A stretch of 64,000 bases of DNA from Cycas panzhihuaensis. Its lineage: Eukaryota > Cycadophyta. The stretch spans positions 15,686,001-15,750,000 of the forward strand of contig CM041465.1 in NCBI GenBank assembly GCA_023213395.1, read 5' to 3'. The position numbers were made by a program, and so were the translations under genes. Positions 57,841-64,000 of this stretch are shown piece by piece; the stretch's first letter is position 1, and each line of letters starts with the position of its first letter. Under the pieces are notes generated by a model that was given only the letters and a program-made list of their open reading frames with translations, made no database searches and had not been told where the DNA came from.

Positions 57841-59690
57841 AAGGCTGAGTTATTTTCAAAATTGTTTAAACTTCACCCTCTTCAGTGGTTTGGTGAAGAT
57901 ATCAGCCACTTGATCTGTTGTAGGGTAGTACTCCAATTGAATTATACCATCATGAACTAGTTCTCTAATCCTATGGACTTTCATACTTATATGTTTGGTA
58001 TGATCATGAAATATAGGATTTTTAGACATCTAGATTGTAGATTGATTATTTACATATAAGCTAGTAGAACTTGTTTGAGTGGCATTTAATGTATTCAATA
58101 ATTTTCTAAGCTATATCACCTCCTTGCTTGTCTCAGAAGTAGTAATATACTCAACTTCAGCTGTTGAGTCTGCAACTATCTTCTGTCATCTGGATCTCCA
58201 TGATATTGGTGCTGTTCCAAGAAATGTTACGTACCTAGACGTAGATCTTCCTGTGTCTTTATCTTCAGCAAAGTCTGAGTCTGTATATGCATAAAGTTTA
58301 AATTCTACATTGGGTTCATATAATAGACCATATTTGCTGGTTGTCTTTAGGTACCTCAACACTCGCATTACAACTTTCCAATGATTCTGCTTACGATTTG
58401 TCATGAATCTTGCAAGAATGTCAACAGAGTATGTAATATCTGGCCTTGTGTTGCTAGTATAGATGAGACTACCTACAAGTTGCTTATAGAGTGTTGCGTT
58501 TGCCTCTCTAATGTCACCATCAGTTGAGAGTTTAATATTAGGATCCATAGGTGTATCCACTAGTTGAGAACCTTCCAACTAAAACTTTGTCAGAAGATCA
58601 TTGATATATTTTTCTTAGGAGAGAAACATTTTTCCATTCTTTTGAGTTACTTCAATTCCCAAGTAATATTTTATCAACCTGAGGTCAGACAATTCAAAAG
58701 TTTTAGCAAGGTCCTTCTTTAGCTAGCTGATTACCTATTTACTATTTCCTGTTATTAATATATCATCCACAAAGATTAAGAGGTAAGTGACTTTATCATT
58801 TTGGTGCTTGATGAATAATGTTGCATCAATATCTTAATAGTCACAAACCTCATATCCAAGTTACCTCATTCTTTTAGACAACTTGGTAAACCAAGAACGA
58901 CGGGCTTGCTTAGGCCATACAAGGACTTTTTGAGCCTATAAACCTTATGCTTCTAATCGACAATCTTGTATCCCTCTAGCTAAGACATATAAATTTCTTC
59001 TTTAAGGTCCCCATTGAGAAATGTAGTCTTAACATTGAGTTGGTGGATTTTCTAACCCTGTTGAGTAGCTAAGGCTATAAGAATTCTGATTGTAGGCCAC
59101 TTGGTTGTAGGAGCAAAGATTTCACTGTAGTTGATGCCTTCCCTTTACATGAATCCTTTTGCTACCAACCTCGCCTTGTGTTTTTCTAGGATGTCATCTA
59201 ATCTATACTTGTTTTTGAATACCCATTTATTTTAAACTACCTTTCTTCCAAGTGGTAGATCAACAAGATCCTATGTACCATTCTTAATAAGAGATTGGTA
59301 CTCTTTGTTTATGGAATTTCTCCAAGCTACATGCTTTACAGCTTCTTGGTATATTAGAGGCTCTTCATTAAGAGCAAGATGTAATTCTACTAGTTCAAGC
59401 TCAACAGAAAGTGATTCGTGCATCCTTGCTCTATGGCCACTTCTAGTGCTAGTTTTGCCTATCTCATTTGGTCACATGTCCTTGTGTAGCTGGTAGGCTT
59501 CACAAAAACCTCAAGTTGGGAATGAGGTTTTTATTTCTATAGCCTATTGGTCTTCATTTTGATCCTGAAAAGGATCATGTGAAATGTTTAGCATGGAGGA
59601 AGTTGACGATGTTAGAGAAGAGGGGGTTTGTCCATACCACATTTCATGTGGAGAGGGGCCAAACTTGGAGGGACTAACAGTGTTGATGTA
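57841..59690 (-). pseudogene. Copia-4 reverse transcriptase and RNase H
   Basis: From 59690 down: a Ser-rich linker, NGT-DLVDLPLGRK-like start near 59260, KYRLDDILEKHKARLVAKGF near 59170, LDIKTTFLNGDLKEEIYMS-like residues near 59010, the catalytic FVDDILI at about 58763-58774, VDTPMDPNIKLSTDGD near 58540, LYKQLVGSLIYTSNTRPDIT near 58470, and RNase H with YTDSDFAEDKDTGRSTSRYV near 58250. Open from 58578 to 58186, otherwise broken by stops. Confidence 0.85.
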
Positions 59691-60270
59691 ATAGACAACA
59701 ATCTAGATAGCCTCAGCCCAAGGATAAATAGGGACATTCTTATATATCAGCATAGCATGAGCCATGTTCATAATGGTCCTGTTCATATACTCGGTAACTC
59801 CATTTTGCTGGGGTATACCTACAACAGTGGTCTGATGTTTGATTCCATGTTGATGTAGGTATGATTCAAACTCATTGGATGTGTACTCGCCACCATTGTC
59901 AGTCTTGAGTATTTTGATCTTGAATCTAAATTCATTTTCCACATGGGCCTTGAAAGCTTGAAACATAGAAAAAACTTCATCTTTCTTTGCAAGAAAAGTA
60001 ACCCATACTTTCTTATTAAAATCGTCAATGAAAGTAATATAGTACCATTTTTATTTGAGAGAAGGGATGGGCATAGGACTGCATATATCTAAGTGTACAA
60101 GCTGTAAAGGTTGGCTAGATTTCCACTAACTATGAGGAAAGGGTTGTCTTTGAGATTTGGCAATAATACGTGTTTCACATTTAAAGGGCTTAGAGAAGAG
60201 CCTAGGCAAACCAGGAAGAGTGGCTTACAGTTCTCTTAAATGATCAATTTTGATATGGCCCATATGAGCA
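59691..60270 (-). pseudogene. Copia-4 integrase
   Basis: Open from 59966 to 59703: MFQAFKAHVENEFRFKIK, LKTDNGGEYTSNEFESYLHQ (second catalytic Asp), HGIKHQTTVVGIPQQNGVTE with the catalytic Glu, NMAHAMLIYKNVPIYPWAEA. The first half (60270-59966) is in other frames with the zinc-binding region decayed. Confidence 0.85.
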
Positions 60271-60720
60271 TTCCATAGGGCTACTTAGGACAACTTTTGA
60301 GGAGTCAGGGTTGTGGTAAAGACATAGTCATCATCAACATAGTTGGCTTCAGAGGATGGTGAGCCAGTTAGGCAAAAAAGTTTTCCATCAAGAGTTCCGG
60401 TCATAACCACAGTATTTGAAGGAGGGTGAATGACGCAGAGAGTTTGATTGTTTGTAGTTACACTAAGATCAAATCCATGAGAGATGAGGGTGGACAAGGA
60501 GAGCAAATTATGCTTAAGAGCAGGAATATATAAAACATCAACAAGTGTAAAATCTGGAAGGCCTGGGAGTTTCAGGCAAACAATTCCAAGTCCTCCGACT
60601 AGCTGAGATGATTTGTTAGGCATGTGTACAACACCATGAACTTTAGAGTTAAAATCTTGAAAGAATTAGCGATGACAAGTTATATGTTATTTTGCTCCAG
60701 TATCCATGATCCACGATGAA
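60271..60720 (-). pseudogene. Copia-4 protease end and GAG-pre-integrase
   Basis: Open from 60623 to 60285: VGGLGIVCLKLPGLPDFTLV, DVLYIPALKHNLLSLSTLIS, MTGTLDGKLFCLTGSPSS. Just upstream, near 60690, is the retropepsin site WIMDTGAK. The Copia-3 counterpart is 8553-8795. Confidence 0.85.
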
Positions 60721-61920
60721 GTATTTAAGGTGGCACTATTTGCAACTCCAAGTGGTGAAGGCAAAAGTGAATAAGCATAACCATAATGAGCCTCAATATA
60801 CTTAGTGGATCTATCAACAACATTTAATGAAGTGGTCCGAATTCTTTGAAGGTGTGTATGATCAAATTGCATTCCACCAAAAGCATCTTCAAAAGAAGTA
60901 TTATCAACATAATGTGCACCATGGAACTGTTGATAACTTGGTAGTTTGTTGGTGGCAGTTTTATAAATTTTGGAATAATGTCCTTTTCTATTACATCTTT
61001 GGCACACAATTGTTTGATTTCTAGTCCAAGTATTGGGCTAGTTGGATTGTCTTTGATTACTAGATCTAGGTCCAGGTTGATTATTTTGGCCTTGGCCTTG
61101 AGACTATTTTTGTTGGAGTTGAGGATCCTGTTGACTAAGAGGATGTTGTCCTTGTTGTCTACCTCTTCCACTTCCATGGAAATTACCACCTCTACAAGAG
61201 TATTGACCTTGATTTTTGGTATAATAAAGATCTTCTTCCACTTCAAAGGTAGCATCAACTAGATATCATATAGTGGCAAAGTTGGTATCAAAGCTCTTAT
61301 CAAATTCAATAAACTTATCAGCAAGATCCTCAAAGTTTAGGGTCTTCAAAGTGCCACTAGATTAAAGACTTCCTAATAGATTTTTGTAATCTGGGATATG
61401 GAGACATGACTAAATCAAAAAAGCCCATGTAATGCATTGAGTTTTAAAATCTTTATCAATGGCTTGCTTGATTGGACGAAGGAGATTGATTATCTTACTT
61501 GCGTGTCCTTTTTGTATTTTCAATTTATTCATCTTCAGCACTAAGTGAACAAATTCTAAGTCTGATTTAGTGTCAAAGTTCTTCTTAATAACTTTAAGAA
61601 CTTTCCATGCTATATCATGTATAGCTTTATCAATGATATTATACAGGGAATAATCAGTGACAAGCAGTATCTCTGCACATATTTTATCATCATCAAGTTC
61701 CCATTGGCATTTAACTGCAGCTTCAGTGGGAGCAGTTGGAGCACCTCCTCCAAAAGCAACTGAGGTAACTGTAGCTGTAACATATGGTGTAGGTTACAAG
61801 TGATCTCTCCATAGACCTTCACAGTTTGTAGCATTTCAGACACTAGTGAACCACATATCCCAATTTTCTTTCTCCTTTAGAATGTAGTTCATATTTTGCT
61901 TGAATTGTGAAGACATGGTG
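60721..61920 (-). pseudogene. Copia-4 gag
   Basis: A probable start at about 61917 (MSSQFKQNMNYILKEKENWD) is followed by the copia gag body: AAVKCQWELDDDKICAEILL near 61700, then FDTKSDLEFVHLVLKMNKLK near 61560, then a Gln/Gly-rich region near 61130. Next is a zinc knuckle CQRCNRKGHYSKIY near 61000, whose final Cys is Tyr. A stop after MWFTSV and several more break it. Confidence 0.8.
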
Positions 61921-63942
61921 TCTTTCTAGAAGGGAAGAAATGAACAAGGGACTATAAAAGTGATGGTAATAAATGACCAATCACTATTTACAAATAGGAA
62001 ATATAATGAAATAGTGTAGTAGAAGGAAGAAGAAGTGAGAATGGCTGTTTAAAGATAAAGGGAGCAACTTAGAGAAAAGTCACCAACACTTGTGACAAAT
62101 ATTAACCTGACACAGTAGGAATATGAGAAGCACTATGATAAAAATTGGCCACTAATACTTGTGGCAAATATTAACCTAACATGGTAGGAATATGAGAAGC
62201 ATTATGATTGTGATTACACTATGGATCACATTTTACAAATAAGTAAGTGATCAATATACAAGATTATAGGCCAATATAGAAGCCAACATCATTAGGTTTA
62301 CACAACTTGAAACTCAAATGTAGGATACGTAATCAACCCAATAACCTCTAACTTGTTTCCAATATGTAGTTGAGGTTATTGAAGGGATGCTTAGGCTTCT
62401 AGTAGAATTAAGTTGGCCTTCACCCATGATACCCGCAATTGTACTTGGTGATGAAATCCAAGTCATAACAGAGCCCAAGTACTCCCAATCCTCACCCAAT
62501 TCACCAATGAACAGCTATATACCTCCTCTAAAGAGTGGTACATGAATATTCATGGCTATGATAGATATTAGATTGAGTATATTTTAATCTTATATTAAAG
62601 TTTTAGTTTTCTTGGTTGGTTATCAGGATGATCCCTGATTGAGGCATGATGGTATGGCTAACCAAACCTCACCAATATTATGGTTTAGTCTAGTCCTAAC
62701 TTGAAACCTACACCTCCTTTATGGCATGACATTATGCCAACCAAGGTATCTCAACCTTGGTGAGTATGTGAATAGGTATAAGATGGCGAAAAATAGCATA
62801 CGTGATGTGTTCCTTTTAGGAGGAGTGAAAAGATTATCAAATTACGTCAAACATACATTTAACTAAAAATAGAATGCTTGCTTGGAGTGCTTTTGGAGTG
62901 CTTGCTTGAAGTGTCTTTAGAGTGCTTGATTTGAGTGATTTTAGAGTGCTGAAATACAATGCTAATATGTGAGTGAGGACACCAAATATTGCTCTGATCC
63001 AAGTGCTTTTTTCTCACTTTTACAATGGGCTTTTAAGTCTTATAAAAAGAAGGAAGAAATTTTCTTCACTTTTTTTTTGTTAATACAAAAGAAAGTAGTC
63101 TTCACTAAATTAGCAATAACTTTCTCCCACATTGTCAAAATGGAGTGCTGGTTTTTGTGATGTAAACTAGACTCATAGCTTCATATTTAGGAAGTGGAAT
63201 CGGGTCCAAATGAGTTCTGGAAAGTTTTTAGAAGCCCTGCAAATTTAGGAAATTATATTTTTTTAGAATTCTTACTAAAAATAACTACTATTCACTAAAA
63301 CAACAATAACTTCCTCATACTACATCCAAATTAGGTGCTAATTTTTGTGCTAGACAGTAGACTCAGAGCCTCATCTTTAACAATTGGAATCACTTCAATT
63401 GGTGCTTTATAGTAGATTTTGTAGACCTGTGAAATTTAATAATCAAATTATATTTCTGCAGAAATTCCAACTTGTTAATATCTTATTAACACATGATACC
63501 ATATGAAATTTCCATTATTTTTTTATCACTAGGATCCCAATATGGGGAAGGTGAGAGCATACAATGATGGATATTTTAAATGGCTTGAAATTAAAAAAAA
63601 AAAAGGGTAAAACCTCCCCTTAGAATCATTCTTCTAAATGCTAGAAAAATTTTGGCAACATTTCCCCTTGTTAAATGGACAAAAAAGGGGAAAGAAAAAG
63701 AAGAATAAGATAGCATGAATTGCCACCAAAGAATTAGAATCTTTGGGCCTTACAACTCCTTGTATTATGCTTCCAAACCTACTAAAGAGAAAGGGAAAGC
63801 AAAGAATATAAAATATGCTATGATAACAACTTAAAAATATTTTTAAATCTACTTTCACATTCTCCTTCACCACATGGATTATGGGGGAGAAGGAAGTGAT
63901 GGCTCCATTGCAAGTGTAAGTGAGTAATATGAAGGAAGCAAG
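61921..63942 (-). other. Copia-4 leader, no gene seen
   Basis: About 2 kb without a supported gene. The part near 62400-62790 is homologous to the Copia-3a leader. A short tandem repeat is present at 62876-62947. Confidence 0.6.
62876..62947. repeat. Three 24-bp tandem repeats
   Basis: Units GCTTGCTTGGAGTGCTTTTG+GAGT, GCTTGCTTGAAGTGTCTTTA+GAGT and GCTTGATTTGAGTGATTTTA+GAGT follow each other without gaps inside the Copia-4 leader. Confidence 0.85.
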
Positions 63943-63954
63943 CTCTAATACCAC
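63943..63954 (-). promoter_or_regulatory. Copia-4 primer binding site
   Basis: Minus strand TGGTATTAGAGC, the same 12 bases as in Copia-3a, directly inside the 5' LTR. Confidence 0.88.
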
Positions 63955-63955
63955 A

Positions 63956-64000
63956 TGAAAAGAGTGGATCTATCCTTCATCTATATGCACTAAACACAAA
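63956..64000 (-). repeat. Copia-4 5' LTR, first 45 bp
   Basis: TGAAAAGAGTGGATCTATCC and following bases match 57089-57130. The LTR continues beyond the window. Confidence 0.82.

Larger units (their letters stand above)
57089..64000 (-). mobile_element. Copia-4: copia element, 5' LTR runs off the window
   Basis: Minus strand: 3' LTR 57089-57386, polypurine tract, RNase H, RT, linker, integrase, GAG-pre-integrase, protease, gag, a 2 kb leader, primer site at 63943-63954, and the first 45 bp of the 5' LTR (63956 onward). It is inserted in the Copia-2c integrase; the candidate target duplication is CCAAG (57084-57088), its partner being outside. It is related to Copia-3 in LTR, leader and pol. 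It is the most complete copia of the window. Confidence 0.9.

Noticed and set aside
59819-60028. Second minus-strand frame over the Copia-4 integrase
   Set aside because: Mostly an out-of-frame shadow of 59703-59966. Only its first residues belong to the integrase after a frameshift.

Overview
This window looks like plant nuclear DNA, from an intergenic, transposon-dense part of what is probably a large genome. I find no host gene, tRNA, rRNA or CRISPR array. Almost every base can be assigned to decayed LTR retrotransposons of plant type. Evidence includes Ty1/copia elements with the initiator-Met-type primer site TGGTATTAGAGC, Ty3/gypsy elements including one with a Tat-like second RNase H, and a plant mobile domain (PMD) protein. 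The background is AT-rich. The exception is a GC-rich block at 25,570-39,692, which is a single younger gypsy element.

Layout. 1-1812: 3' part of Copia-1 (minus strand). 1813-5767: Copia-2a (minus, Tnt1/Tork-like), lacking its 5' end. 5768-11877: Copia-3a (plus), with both LTRs and a primer site. 11878-13190: gag/protease of another copia (minus). 13253-20168: 3' half of Gypsy-2 copy A (minus), carrying a 3 kb insertion at about 15238-18254. 20169-49933: a second, diverged copy of the same Copia-3 / copia-gag / Gypsy-2 arrangement. This is an old tandem duplication of nested transposons whose junction is near 20,168. 49934-54149: Gypsy-3 (plus). 54150-57088: Copia-2c (minus). 57089-64000: Copia-4 (minus, same family as Copia-3), running off the window.

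The nest. The 3' LTR of Gypsy-2 copy B is interrupted by Copia-2b (24633-40256, target duplication CCATG). The 3' LTR of Copia-2b is in turn interrupted by Gypsy-1 (25570-39692, target duplication GGTTC). Gypsy-1 is 14.1 kb with about 2.57 kb LTRs. Read on the minus strand it has a primer site, gag, protease, a large pol deletion (reverse transcriptase, RNase H and integrase core gone, integrase C-terminus kept), an archaeal-type second RNase H, and the 3' LTR. Between the integrase remnant and this RNase H, on the opposite (plus) strand, lies a spliced gene. It has its own TATA box, a PMD-like exon, an acidic linker and a coiled-coil last exon. It is the most interesting object in the window.

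How the parts relate. The only potentially functional systems are the retroelements. Gypsy-1 looks non-autonomous: if it moved recently it needed reverse transcriptase and integrase in trans. Its antisense PMD gene is damaged here, but in-frame splicing is still visible. Most other elements are old and broken by stops, many of which sit where glutamine or tryptophan is expected.
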